Source: Mactra quadrangularis
Lineage: Eukaryota; Mollusca; Bivalvia; Venerida; Mactridae
Length of the DNA: 64,000 nucleotides
NCBI GenBank assembly: GCA_025267735.1
Contig: CM046298.1
Span: 27,101,866 to 27,165,865, forward strand
Reading direction: 5' to 3'
Positions 15,801-24,217 of this stretch are shown here, piece by piece. Each line of letters begins with the position of its first letter. Position 1 is the stretch's first letter. The position numbers and the translations under genes were made by a program. The notes under the pieces were generated by a model. It saw only the letters and a program-made list of their open reading frames with translations, did not search any database and was not told the DNA's origin.

Positions 15801-18800
15801 TATTTTTTTAATTTGAGCCATAATAGTTTACACCTTGATCTAAAAATATTTATAACGTGGCACCCCAATAAATAAACACTACTTTAGCGTAAATAGATTT
15901 TTTTCATATATTTGAATTAGAGACCAAGTGTTTTAATCAATGTCTAGAACTTGACCTTATTATTTTGATACTGACTGTAAATGGTTTATAGTGAAATGAT
16001 TTGTGTTCAGTGAGCTGAACAGTAAATACACGTAAAATAAGTACACTATAAGACTAGTTGGCCCACAATATTTGGAAGTACATTAGCTTCTCGGTGGCAA
16101 TTCCACGTGATTATAATGTAAAAAATGCGACGGTGTCAAGAAGAAAAAAGTAAAGAATCTGCAGCGGTTTGAGTCATATTTCCATTATTCTTATTCGAGG
16201 CTAAGCAGAAAACTGTGTACTACTTGATGCACATCTCCGACGCAAGATTTATACTATCTGCAAACTTGCTGGATAACCTCTGTGCTTGTCTGAAACAAGA
16301 AACCATAATTATTAGTTGTTGTACAAAATTGTGTCTCCAGTCTATCCATCATTTTTTGCATCTCCAGTCTATCATTTTTAAATAAAAGTAAGTTTTGTGT
16401 TTAAAACTTCCTGTTAGATGCTGGCAGCTATAAGACAGATTTTGTATACAAAATTACAACTATTGCTTAAACAATAATCATCCAAAACCATGAATTTAGA
16501 GAGAAAATTGAAAATTAAATTAAAAAACTCCAGTCTATCATAATGAATAGTTGGGAGAATTTCATCAACTCGAATCCTAGGTTCCGCATATTTTCAAAAC
16601 TATTGGACTATATACAATAAACCACGTACCGCCGTGTTCCGGAAAGTGAGTAGCGTGTTCTGGTACATACGTTTTTATCAGAGGAAGCCATTTAAAGAAG
16701 ATATTAAAGAAAAACCTACCTTTTTTGGTTTGGCGCCATTTTTTCTTGTTTTGATACACTGGAGAACGTTCACCGCCTTGAACATACAAAAGGCATAACA
16801 GATAGCTGAAACATTTTTCATTGCAAGATTATCCATGCCTTATTAGGCACCAAACTTTCAAGCATGCAAATTAGCTTAAATCTGTAGGTATTGATCAAAT
16901 GTAACTGACAAAAAAGGAAGAGCAAGAATGTCACACTTCCCAGATTAGCATCCAGTCATGTGTTAGTTCATACATTGTATCGATGTTCATGTATATTTTC
17001 TAAAGTATGGATTTTAAAGTACTTGTGCAGTAGTCGTTAAATAAAGTTTATTATAGTCAATTTATTCCACTGTCTTTGTTCTGTAAACTTAAGGATAACT
17101 AATATATGTTTATCAAGTTTGACTTACCAATGACAATTTCTTTTCTAACATGAGTATGTTCTGTGATTCTAAATCTGCGTTTTCTCTTTCCATGCCCCAC
17201 AATGTTTGTAACAATACTGATGTTTCTCTTAGATAATTGCCAACCATCTTAAATGATACAATACTTATTAATGTTACAGTCCTTAGCATTTCTTTTTTCA
17301 TTTAAAGGTATTCACAGGTTTCAACTTAAATATCACTTTTTTCTGAAACTATTAAAATTGCTGGGAAACATCTTCGAAGCAGGAAATTATTGTTTTGATA
17401 ATGACAATTTTAGTGCAAATTGAGATACAACTACAAATGATGGTGTTTAAGTAGTAAAAATCTACCCCGTATGTCACGGTATAGGCAATTCTAGTGCATT
17501 TTGTGACTTTTTATTGTATATTTCTTGCAATCTATAGGTCAGTGGTGCTTTTCACAAAAATTTTTACGAAAAAAATCTTCTTAGTCAGTTTCATATAAAT
17601 AGCACTTCAAAGTCAGACGGATAATAAGCATAACTATGATACGATATTCAAAAGGTATACACCATTCTACACAATTTATATATTATTTAGAATGGATAAG
17701 CCAAAAATGAGCGTATTATTAATGTTTCTTGCTTTTGACTTACGAAGATTTTTTTCGTAAGAATTTTTGTGAAAAGCACCACAGTTTGACATAAAATATT
17801 TAGAATAACTGACACTGAATGGTTTTTGACAATATAGAAAAACTTAACCAACGTAACTGTAAGAAATAGCGTGTATTTGTTGCGTCCAACAAAGCCATTA
17901 CGTTATTTCCCATCCATCTCTCACCTCTCACGAGTATTTTCTGGGGTGTCGAGCTTTATTCTAGATTTTATGTTGCCATTAAAACCTAAAAGTTCATGTA
18001 TTTGAGTATCTTATCGTACAGTCTAAAACTTTACAAATCCCATTTTACTATAATTTTATGAGGTGGGTAATTCCCAATCATTCGATAAACTGGGTGATTT
18101 ACGTCATCACAATAAGTGTTTAATCACGTGACGCCGAGTCTCGTGCTGTCCATTAATGTTATGACCCTACTGCATACTACAAAAACTTTGTATTTGCATA
18201 TTCATCATATAAAAGACAAAAGTAATAATTCTTCTTACATCTGATAAATCTACGACCGGATGTGGATGTGTGTCTTTGATATGTGGTTGTTTCGTTGACG
18301 TCACCGGTTTCTGTGTAGTGTATTCATACGCTACATTATCTGTTTGGTTTGTGGAAGAAGTATTGAGATCAACTGTAACATTTGTTTTATCTAAATCTGA
18401 GACTGAAGTTGTATTTACTGTGGTTGTGACTCTGAAATAGAAATAAAATAGTGTGAGATACATGTGTGAATGAGATACATACTTATTTTTGTTTTTGGTA
18501 CTAAGTATTCATAACTTCATAAAACGTTGTTGATATAGACTGAAACACATTCTGGTGTCAAAACATCTGTGTTTGGAGAGAATCGAAAGGAGGCCATCGT
18601 GATCTTAAATATAATCTTAAATGTAATCTTAAATGTCACTCAATTAGATTCTGGAACTGTTATTTTATTTTGTGTTTGTAAATCGAACATGTATTCGCTG
18701 CTACCCGTATGTAATTTTATATAGACAGTTGGCAGACGCAACAAAATACTAAGAATTTTTTTCCATAGTTGTTCTAAACCTTTGAAAGTATGTGAATTAC

Positions 18801-21681
18801 ATAAACTACAAAGTTTATGTTACTTACACTGACGGAGGAGTGGCAACTTTGTCAGTAGAATTATGTTTATGTAATAATTCATTTTTCTCTTCTTTAAAGC
18901 TATTGTAAGGAAATGGTGAACTGCCAGCTTCGATCTGAAATTACAACCATATAACATTAAAGCATATATCATATACTTATGATATTTAACGATTTTAACT
19001 ACACATGGAATGAAATATCAATACATGTACTAAAGACGAAAGTTATTGGCTTTGTTAGACGAAACAATGTCAGATACTATAAGGTAAGATAGTTTTACAG
19101 ACCTAATGATTAATTTCATCATGTTTAATTATTTTTTGTTGAATGTGCATTAACAACACGTGTTCGCTGTTGGTTCAAAATTAACATAATCGCTTATGTG
19201 CGTAACTTAATTAGAGTAAGGTAGAAAGTACTACATATTTCATGACAATTACAAGCTATAACAAATGGGATTTTCTTACGTAAAATAAAAACCAACGCAT
19301 ATGTTTATTTTCTCAAAATGGTTGCATAATTTCATTGGCTATTTTTTCCGCAGTGGTTTCCTTGCGAAACCATTGAAACTGCTTCATTAATTATTTATGA
19401 TTACGATAATTTCCTAACCAAATGGCCCTCGGTACATCACGCAGAAAAGCGTAGTAGCGTATAGTAGAATGAACGACGATGGGGTCAATAAGACCAACAA
19501 TAAACATGAGTCTTACCTTAATTATATTTGATTTCGGATTTCTTTCATCTGGACCCACCAATATTTGAAATAATGGCCACGTATTGAGCATATGGACTTC
19601 AGTTAGTATTTCCATCAGATTAAATACTTGATTTGTCTTTGATATGTTTTGTATAAGTGTTTTAAAATTATTTAAAGTTGTATCACGTGGTACTCGACTT
19701 TCTCCCATACAACTTTGGAAAAACATCTTGGCTTTTCGTTGTGCTGCACCATATAAAGTGTGAGATTCTGAAACCAAAAACAATAATAAATTTGGGTATG
19801 TTTCAGCATATAAAAACATCAATAAAAACACAAAACAATAAAATAAACTACTATTTAGAGAATATTCGTCATTTTTTATGTAACAACAGTTCAGTAGAAA
19901 AATCAAAGGTATACTTTACATTTTGGGTACGCTTTGTGACTTCTTCATAAAATAGAAATAAGGAGAATGGCAAGAGAAAGTAATTTAAAACTGTACCAAA
20001 GTATGTTTAACTTATCTGAAAAGCAAGCCCATTTACCCCTGATTTTGACGTGATTTTTTAAGAAATCACTGGCTTAAAGTAGTCACAGCTTAAAGCAGTT
20101 ATGTTCATGTATAGGATGAAGATAATAATACTAGTATAACAAACCTAGAAAATCTTTCAACATATACATGTTTTTATACGATAATTGTTGAAATCTATCC
20201 CACATTGGATATCCAGGTGGAATAGGGGTCTCTTTTAACCAACCACCACAGGCATACTGGTGAAAATCTTCACAAGGGTCCGCTGATGGGTCCATGGCAC
20301 CCATTAATGAACTCGCTGCATTTAAACAACCTGTGGACTCACATCGTATTGGAGCTGAAAGAAATTGTTTGAGAAAATAAGGCACAAATACTTGGATTAA
20401 ATATACAAAATTACAAACGCTTTCTGTACTCAAAGGATATGTTTTCGTTTGTGTCTGTTTTACCTACTTAGAGAAACTGTGTTTGACCTTAATTTGGTTT
20501 TGTTAGTCATATATTGTAAAATGATAGTACTGCAAGCAACAAAGAGGTTCATTAACATGATTGACTTGAATTTGTTTAGTCCATACGTTTAGGTACGACG
20601 GTTGTCCCTGTACAATCGGCACACATCTTAATACTATACAGAAATAGAAGTACCTGTTGTACTATGAATATACACTAAGTACGCGGGCCAGTCAATAAAT
20701 AACCAGCCTAACATATTTCGAGTCGAGATCTACCTCTTCCTTTTCAATGCAATTTCCCTATAGGACTATGCACTTGGGTCAACGGTGTTCAAGCGCCAAC
20801 AGTCCATAAATGAAGAAGTCGGGGTCCTTTTCATGGAACCACTCCTCAACTGCCGCCTCGACAGCAGATGGTTGAGTCTAGAACTTCTTTGGCCTTGGAG
20901 ATCCCGGCCTTACCCACTGACGACTCTGCGCTTTATTTTCTGGTTCATAATAATGTATATTTTCGTTCACTAGGTAGAAACAAGTTTCATATAATCGTAA
21001 ACTAAATGAATATGCAACCTTTCTGGAATACAAGCATTAACAGTCTACAAACGAGTTACTTGCGGTATGATTTCAGTCAGCGCAGTAAACTTGTATTACG
21101 ATTTACCATCAGTGCTCCTTTACACAAAAATGCTTACGAAAAATGTTATCGTAAGTCAATTTCATATAATTAGCAGTTCAAATTCAGATGGATAATATGC
21201 ATAACTATGATATAATATTCAGAAAAAATACAATATTCCACACAGTTCTATGATATTTGGAATTGATAAGCCAAAAATGAGCGTACTATTATTGTTTCTT
21301 GCATTTGACTTACAAAGATTTTTTGTAAGATATTTTTTTGAAAAGCACCACTGTCAGTTCTATAAGTTAAAAGTCGTCATGCACGTTCATATAGTTTGGG
21401 AAACCATACATTGGCTGAGAATGTTTGAAATTTCTACCTCAGTAAGCAAATATCCCCACCTAATACTTACGTTTTATATCTTTCTTTTTCCCTAGATGTA
21501 CGGCAAGTATGATGATAATAATGAGACAAATAAATCCAAATGCTATAGAAGTTTTCTCTATCACTGTTAACCTTCTCCTACGTCTACAAGCATCACAGTT
21601 TATTATAGGATCATCATCATCATATTCTAGAATATCTTCTTCTGAACCTGCACGACTATCTTCAAATGGAGCATCTTCCAT
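683..21681 (-). CDS. M13-family (neprilysin/ECE-like) membrane zinc metallopeptidase, C-terminus off the window
   Basis: Fifteen exons join in frame: 21681-21471, 20354-20145, 19767-19517, 18934-18828, 18431-18239, 17247-17128, 11810-11724, 9059-8911, 7904-7810, 6828-6710, 3592-3494, 2669-2592, 2026-1923, 1522-1412, 875-683. Every junction is GT-AG and all phases match, giving 709 codons. Residues 1-43 form an acidic then Arg-rich cytoplasmic tail, about 44-63 a membrane anchor, and the rest an extracellular peptidase. Family landmarks are the Cys-rich start (75-106, ending DPCEDF.QYACGGW), WRRC (483-486) and GHEITHAFD (657-665), the zinc site. M13 enzymes cleave short extracellular peptides on the amino side of hydrophobic residues. 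Missing are the downstream Glu zinc ligand and the C-terminal Cys/Trp motif, which must lie left of position 1. The ectodomain carries an unusual Ser/Thr-rich insert. NEP, ECE and invertebrate-specific subfamilies cannot be told apart by eye. The first exon begins at its ATG directly after an acceptor, so an upstream exon must exist. Confidence 0.93.
1412..1522 (-). CDS. Peptidase exon: substrate-binding strand, altered
   Basis: Encodes residues 608-645 (SWLNPPVTVESDYSPVRN, then DIIFPIALFHLPIY). The R-N-x-I-x-FP core is intact. The family's N-A-F/Y-Y motif, which holds the substrate backbone, reads E-S-D-Y at residues 617-620. The acceptor is ttccag|TT and the donor CCAAG|gtaagt. Confidence 0.92.
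1923..2026 (-). CDS. Peptidase exon before the substrate-site strand
   Basis: Encodes residues 574-608 (LSIGKDWFRNLLNWRTFTMG, then LTISSLTKQFDRKN). This is the M13 Y..N.......R........P.DR.. helix. The acceptor is ttttcag|CTC and the donor AATAG|gtaaaa. Confidence 0.9.
2592..2669 (-). CDS. Peptidase exon following WMD motif
   Basis: Encodes residues 548-573 (IDEMIEKVSYPSFMLN, ITFLDEFYEP), matching the family L..I..KIGYP......D..L...Y region. The acceptor is ttccag|ATT and the donor CCT|gtaagt; both ends are phase 0. Confidence 0.9.
3494..3592 (-). CDS. Peptidase exon: WMDERTKHNAAQK segment
   Basis: Encodes residues 515-547. KIWMDERTKHNAAQK fits the M13 LDWMD..T...A..K motif almost residue for residue. 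The acceptor is tttcag|ATT and the donor AAG|gtataa. Confidence 0.93.
3593..6709 (-). other. 3.1-kb peptidase intron without recognisable elements
   Basis: AT-rich throughout. Apart from a short (CTAA)n run near 4847-4862, I see no repeat family, exon or structured element. Confidence 0.5.
6710..6828 (-). CDS. Peptidase exon: WRRC segment
   Basis: Encodes residues 475-514. HWRRCTFYTNKALGLATGSI fits the highly conserved M13 W..C...V...M..A.G..YV motif, including the structural cysteine. The acceptor is aacag|AG and the donor CAG|gtatat. Confidence 0.92.
7245..7509 (-). mobile_element. SINE family A, truncated in the tRNA-like head
   Basis: This is a minus-strand copy of a tRNA-derived SINE. 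The T-rich tail complement lies at the left, followed by the family tail (acgccgtatcaacacaattt), body, and a B-box region (gggattcgaacccgcaccc). It stops before the A box. The 11-bp direct repeat GAGTATTAGTG at 7234-7244 and 7510-7520 flanks it, which is a target-site duplication typical of LINE-driven retroposition. It sits in a peptidase intron. Confidence 0.88.
7810..7904 (-). CDS. Peptidase exon: LKRYILLSLARSMMRYF segment
   Basis: Encodes residues 443-475. L.RYILLSLARSM...F corresponds to the M13 L.NY..W..V.....L segment. The acceptor is ttcag|TAC and the donor GAAG|gtaata. The following coding base pair comes from the next exon to make Glu 475. Confidence 0.88.
8333..8775. repeat. Imperfect tandem repeat with GC-rich end
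   Basis: Three copies of tgtcacrtgagatgtggttg start near 8333, 8435 and 8591, each followed by similar A-rich sequence with spacers of about 102 and 156 bp. The block ends in the GC-rich string gacgcggacgccgacgctag and gtcgagctaaaa. That end looks like part of a dispersed repeat, but I cannot name it. Confidence 0.6.
8911..9059 (-). CDS. Peptidase exon: FSWTTYLNGIF segment
   Basis: Encodes residues 394-443. FSWTTYLNGIF matches the M13 F.W..Y.N.I segment, and ETEVIVLHERALKEVCVI matches the EDVVVY.PEYL region. The acceptor is tttcag|TTT and the donor ATAAG|gtaaga. Confidence 0.9.
9383..9623. mobile_element. MITE family C
   Basis: About 240 bp with terminal inverted repeats: tcgttttttctcaactgtca at the left and its complement tgacagttgagaaaa at the right, each continued inward by atgaayaatttca. 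A second full copy lies at 26757-26997 and a one-ended fragment at 12889-12937. Confidence 0.8.
10785..11175 (+). repeat. Diverged tandem repeat, about 4 units of 95-110 bp
   Basis: Units share cttaaaaggcactgcgtgg, tgtttgtttctaaagaacga, gcgagggaaact and tttcgtttatgcactg, then taagttaattcacg. The second unit has several substitutions and the last two are shorter. The 75-residue ORF here simply follows the repeat. Confidence 0.75.
11724..11810 (-). CDS. Peptidase exon: short M13 segment
   Basis: Encodes residues 365-393 (AHDIDLHIHNRTQAYNAMKI, then KDLQLKCSL), matching the family's R....YN.M...DL region before the F.W..Y strand. It carries one NRT sequon. The acceptor is tttcag|GCA and the donor CTG|gtaagt. 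It is separated from the preceding exon by an intron hosting a 4.68-kb transposon. Confidence 0.88.
12100..12588 (+). repeat. Left inverted arm of the 4.68-kb element
   Basis: Starts at CAAGGCGGTG and ends at the CAG of a splice-acceptor-like tttcttgtttcag. It contains an ATG (12140) followed by seven codons and a donor-like AAG|gtaggt at 12161. Identity to the right arm is high in blocks, with many small indels. Confidence 0.85.
12958..13017 (-). mobile_element. Tail fragment of SINE family A
   Basis: Only the 3' tail remains (tttaacgacgtgtcaacac, ggtcattttacggcgtccag). It stops where the foldback array begins, and the missing body does not resume on the far side. Confidence 0.75.
13018..14435. 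mobile_element. Array of three foldback MITE units
   Basis: The outer ends are inverted: CACCCCAGTTACACA at 13018 and TGTGTAACCGGGGTG at 14435, continued by TCGGACTTAAAT on both sides. Internally three related units (13018-13561, 13565-14009, 14013-14435) repeat gattacacatttggatcggg, gatcggttgttcgttttttc, gatttatcacttatcaca and gcttatcagaggcatatcgg. Each of the first two is itself a long imperfect palindrome. TTA separates the units and also follows the right end. A 3-bp TTA target with GGGCCC-like ends recalls PIF/Harbinger MITEs; this is inference. Confidence 0.75.
14655..15125 (+). pseudogene. Decayed coding-like interior of the 4.68-kb element
   Basis: After an acceptor-like ttcaattatttcag there are short open stretches, one reading about 40 residues rich in Asp, Asn and Ser (DDLNNINSSTDSVEDNMTDV), broken by stops and shifts. 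The end (cctccatg, agagaacatgcttgaattga, gtgggaatataa) is matched by another fragment at 47903-48025. It is probably a ruined transposon gene; no motif identifies it. Confidence 0.35.
16290..16780 (-). repeat. Right inverted arm of the 4.68-kb element
   Basis: The reverse-complement counterpart of 12100-12588. Read on the minus strand it has ATGGCGCCAAACCAAAAAAG followed by gtaggt, and ends at tttcttgtttcag. The 70-residue minus-strand ORF at 16577-16789 is a by-product of this arm. Confidence 0.85.
17128..17247 (-). CDS. Peptidase exon: M13 domain helix
   Basis: Encodes residues 325-364 (MVGNYLRETSVLLQTLWG, then an Asp/Glu/Leu-rich helix ending MLEKKLSL). It corresponds to the family segment Y..FM...A.LL....D...E.....E.E..LA. 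The acceptor is tttaag|ATG and the donor TTG|gtaagt. Confidence 0.87.
17301..17855 (+). mobile_element. TTAA-flanked MITE (family D) interrupted by another MITE
   Basis: The left part (TTAAAGGTATTCACAGGTTTC to tgcaatctataggtc) and right part (gacactgaatggtttttgac to gaaaaacttaacc) match the uninterrupted copy at 63329-63673. A MITE of family E (17540-17784) lies between them. Confidence 0.78.
17540..17784. mobile_element. MITE family E, copy 1
   Basis: About 245 bp with inverted ends GTGGTGCTTTTCACAAAA and TTTTGTGAAAAGCACCAC, plus inner inverted tcttcgtaagtc. It is inserted in the family D element. The uninterrupted family D copy at 63.57 kb shows the empty site ggtCAGTTTG. Confidence 0.82.
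18239..18431 (-). CDS. Peptidase exon: Thr/Ser/Asn-rich insert
   Basis: Encodes residues 260-324. It is rich in Thr, Ser and Asn and has N-glycosylation sequons at 266 (NTT), 277 (NVT), 283 (NTS) and 288 (NQT), followed by a His/Pro stretch (DTHPHPVVDLSD). This mucin-like composition suggests a glycosylated surface loop. The acceptor is ttcag|A and the donor GAT|gtaaga; it continues in phase into MVGNYLRE. Confidence 0.78.
18828..18934 (-). CDS. Peptidase exon: first part of unusual linker insert
   Basis: Encodes residues 225-260. The sequence is polar (SSPFPYNSFKEEKNELL, then a HNST sequon at residue 249) and has no clear M13 counterpart beyond its first residues. The acceptor is tttcag|ATC and the donor TCAGT|gtaagt. 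It is placed in the gene by strand, order, phase and splice sites rather than by family similarity. Confidence 0.75.
19517..19767 (-). CDS. Peptidase exon: N-terminal M13 helical domain
   Basis: Encodes residues 141-224, including RKAKMFFQSCM, the usual A..KA..FY.SCM segment of the family, and NTWPLFQILVGPDERNP, which matches the W.....V..D..N region. The acceptor is ttcag|AA and the donor ATTAAG|gtaaga. The open frame runs on into the intron beyond the donor, so ORF length alone overstates this exon. Confidence 0.92.
20145..20354 (-). CDS. Peptidase exon: start of ectodomain
   Basis: Encodes residues 71-141. It has the M13 N-terminal signature: C-(4)-C-L-N-A-A-S, then MDPSADPCEDFHQYACGGW, with four cysteines that pair in known family structures. 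The acceptor is ttcag|CT and the donor CTAG|gtttgt. Its first two bases complete a Pro codon begun in the preceding exon. Confidence 0.93.
20655..20968 (-). pseudogene. Internally deleted mariner transposase relic
   Basis: Read on the minus strand, a frame gives HYYEPENKAQSRQWV, RPGSPRPKKF, stop, TQPSA, then directly VEAAVEEWFHEKDPDFF, GLLALEHR, stop, PKC, and EKEEVDLDSKYVRLV. These are typical mariner (Tc1/mariner superfamily) transposase blocks. The segment between TQPSA and VEAAVEEWF, where the last two catalytic acidic residues would lie, is missing. Four stops interrupt the frame. It is dead, and lies in the intron between the first two listed peptidase exons. Confidence 0.85.
21110..21353. 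mobile_element. MITE family E, copy 2
   Basis: Inverted ends CAGTGCTCCTTTACACAAAA and gaaaagcaccactg, with the interior shared with copies 1 and 3 (ggataatatgcataactatg, ataagccaaaaatgagcgta, ttgtttcttgc). It lies in the same peptidase intron as the mariner relic. Confidence 0.82.
21471..21681 (-). CDS. Peptidase exon: cytoplasmic tail and membrane anchor
   Basis: Encodes residues 1-70 plus one base. The tail has an acidic stretch (EEDILEYDDDD) followed by CDACRRRRR, then a hydrophobic run rich in Ile (about residues 44-63) and a Lys-rich flank. Arg on the inner side before the hydrophobic run fits a type II signal anchor, as in M13 enzymes. The donor reads AAAC|gtaagt. An acceptor CAG sits immediately before the ATG, so translation may start here or further upstream. 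Confidence 0.85.
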
Positions 21682-21715
21682 CTGTAAAACAGAAAAAAAC
21701 CAACATTTTTTAATG

Positions 21716-22187
21716 ATTGGCTTTAACTACAGTAAATGACGAACTAAGGAGAGGAAAAAATACAGTAGGTTAAGTTGTGCTTTAAGATGCACGATGTAGT
21801 ACCCAACCATCTATTGGAAACACATCGCTTTTATAATGTCTTTTTCAGTATTTTGGGTGGCCAGAGGTCTTACTTTTATACCTATTCGCTAATTCATTCA
21901 TAAGAGGAGGGAAAATTAAAGGTAATCTCCAAAAACAATATTTTGATGATTTATTTAACTACAGTAAATCATTAATGACAAATCAAATAGAAAAAAATCT
22001 ACTGTAAATTGGGGTTTAGTGGTGCTTTAAGATGCACAATGTAGTACCCAACCATCCATCGGAAACACATTGTTTTAACAAGGTCTTTTTCAGTATTTTT
22101 GGACGGTGTCCAGAGGTCTTACTTTTTATACCCATTCACTAATTCATTGATAAGAGGAGGGAAAATAAAACGTAATCTCCAAGGGGA
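21716..22187. repeat. Two-copy tandem duplication, period about 244 bp
   Basis: Copy 1 (from about 21716) and copy 2 (from about 21955) share actacagtaaat, gtgctttaagatgcac, tgtagtacccaaccatc, ccagaggtcttac and taagaggagggaaaat. The duplication starts about 35 bp upstream of the peptidase exon that carries the candidate start codon. Confidence 0.8.
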
Positions 22188-22189
22188 AA

Positions 22190-24215
22190 ACAAAGAAATT
22201 CCACAAGATATTGCACCTAGTTCACAGGTATCCATTTACACATCTTACTCACTGCCATATTTTCTTGTATTTTATAAGTGGCCTTTATGAAATTCGCACT
22301 TAGGGACTCTCGATTGATAAGCATGCATTCCTAACAATGGATCACTTCTCCGTAACAAAACCTTATTACCAAGATAAATGTCTAAGAGTTATTTGTTCAG
22401 ACGAATAATTTTATTGATTAGATTGATAAAAATGTTCAAAAAAAAACTCAGAAAAAGTTAAGTGAATCTAATATAAAAACACTAATGAGTTTTCACACCT
22501 TGTTAAAAAGCAAAATAATTAAAATAAATTATTCCAATGATTGAAATACTTAAACATATTACAAAGTAAATTTAAAACTAATTGCACACTGGCAATTGTA
22601 ATGTAGCACGTTACTCAAGTTAATAAAACATCTCGTATTTTTTCTCTAATTGGAGGCTCATTTTTTTCTTTCATTTTCAAGAAAATATTTGCAAATCATT
22701 GTATTCTAGGTTGCAAACTAAAAAGAATTGACAGAGTCCTGGTTGAAAACCATTCAGAAGTAATGCAATACTTTGTCAAGAAATTTAACTGCGATTGTTT
22801 CATTTATAAATGAAAACCCATGAGAATGGTACTACATTTAGCGTAATTTGTCGGCTTCAAAACAAACGGAGTAAAGAATACAATGGCGATTATTGGATAG
22901 ATACAAGTAGCCCCGATGACCAGTGGTAACGCATGTAAGTGTTTATAGTATAAAAGCACAGCTTAACATCTTCTAACACCATTTATTTTATAGAAATCAA
23001 CAAGTTGTAGCAACTAACATCGTTGGTCTCGCAGATAAGCTGTGACTGACCCATTTTTACTGCTCGTACATAACATCAATATGAAAAGAATCGGCAGCTC
23101 ATAGTAACGTCGTGTTTAAGTAATCGTTTTTAATAATGTAATTCTGTAATATTTATATTTTTATTAATATTTTTTTTATTGTCATTGTGTACATATGTAT
23201 CTGTCATTGTTGTATATTATATCTATGTTAAATATTTGACAATAAAATATGTTTGAAGTATTAATATTTTTTATAAAATTTGTATAGCGCTCTTTTCATT
23301 TTGCGCTTCACAATCATATGCATAATTAAGAAACAATTGAATAAGAATGGTTAAGAGATGATAAAGTTATAAAATGAAGACTTACTTAAGTCAAAGAATT
23401 AGTAATCAATAAAGTGCTCATAGTAGTTAAAAAACAAGTTGGTTATTTTACTATAAAAATAGTGAAATGAGTAATAAACGATTGTTGGTAGAAAGGCAGC
23501 CAATTGGTTGATGGATCTACCCTGAAATGCATAATTGCAAGGTGCAAAGTTGGATTCTAATCCAAAGCTCCCGACCGAACATCCATCAGCGGCGGAGCCC
23601 GTGCATCCCACTATATTTTCAGGTTATGCACGAACGCAGCATTAAGAGCAAACTTATTTTCAGGAACCCTTCTACAATTAAGCGGTGAGCACTGATTTAT
23701 AGATTAGATATGTCGCATGTAGCAACTTCATCTCTCAATTTTTATAACTGTGCATCAACCTTGCTTTATTCCTTATTGTCCCGAGAGACAAACATTTCAC
23801 AGGAATAGCAACAATATCAAATAACAACAATAGCAATATCATCGACATTATAAAACACCATAACAATAGCTTGTTGTCCTAGATTTAGATCAAATGTCTG
23901 TTTATCCTGCAATGTTGACACACAATTGTTACAATTTGTCAAAGTTTAAACAAAGCAATAATTTAATTCATCACGCAAGCTCATGCATTGTCAGTCAAAG
24001 CTTCTATTCTAAAAGCATGCAAATTTAATCCCATCACCATGATTATGTAACGTTAGTTATTAGTTCTAAAAGCATAAACAAAAGCAGCAAGTTTTACTGT
24101 TGTATAAAATACATATTACACGAATAGGCTGCTTGTCGTCAAAATGTGCACAGTACGCCAATGGTTTTATGTTGTATTTAGTAATAGTTTAACGCATTAT
24201 TTTTTTTATCGAGAA
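22190..24215. other. No recognisable gene
   Basis: AT-rich intronic or intergenic DNA. A weak resemblance to the 37.5-kb exon-like repeat is seen near 22905-22960; nothing else stands out. Confidence 0.45.
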
Positions 24216-24217
24216 AT

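Larger units (their letters stand above)
12100..16780. mobile_element. 4.68-kb DNA transposon with about 490-bp inverted arms
   Basis: The left arm 12100-12588 and right arm 16290-16780 are inverted copies. Shared blocks include CAAGGCGGTGAACGTTC at the tips, agtgtatcaaaacaagaaaa, ggtaggtttttctttaatat, gatgctggcag and tttcttgtttcag. The 5-bp direct repeat AACAT lies immediately outside both tips (12095-12099 and 16781-16785). The element sits in the intron between peptidase exons 17128 and 11810. The interior holds a SINE fragment, a MITE fragment, a foldback array and decayed coding-like sequence, but no intact transposase. The superfamily is not assigned; 5-bp duplications are made by only some groups. 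Confidence 0.85.

Noticed and set aside
16577..16789. 70-residue minus-strand ORF
   Set aside because: It lies wholly in the right inverted arm of the 4.68-kb element and is not maintained in the left arm.
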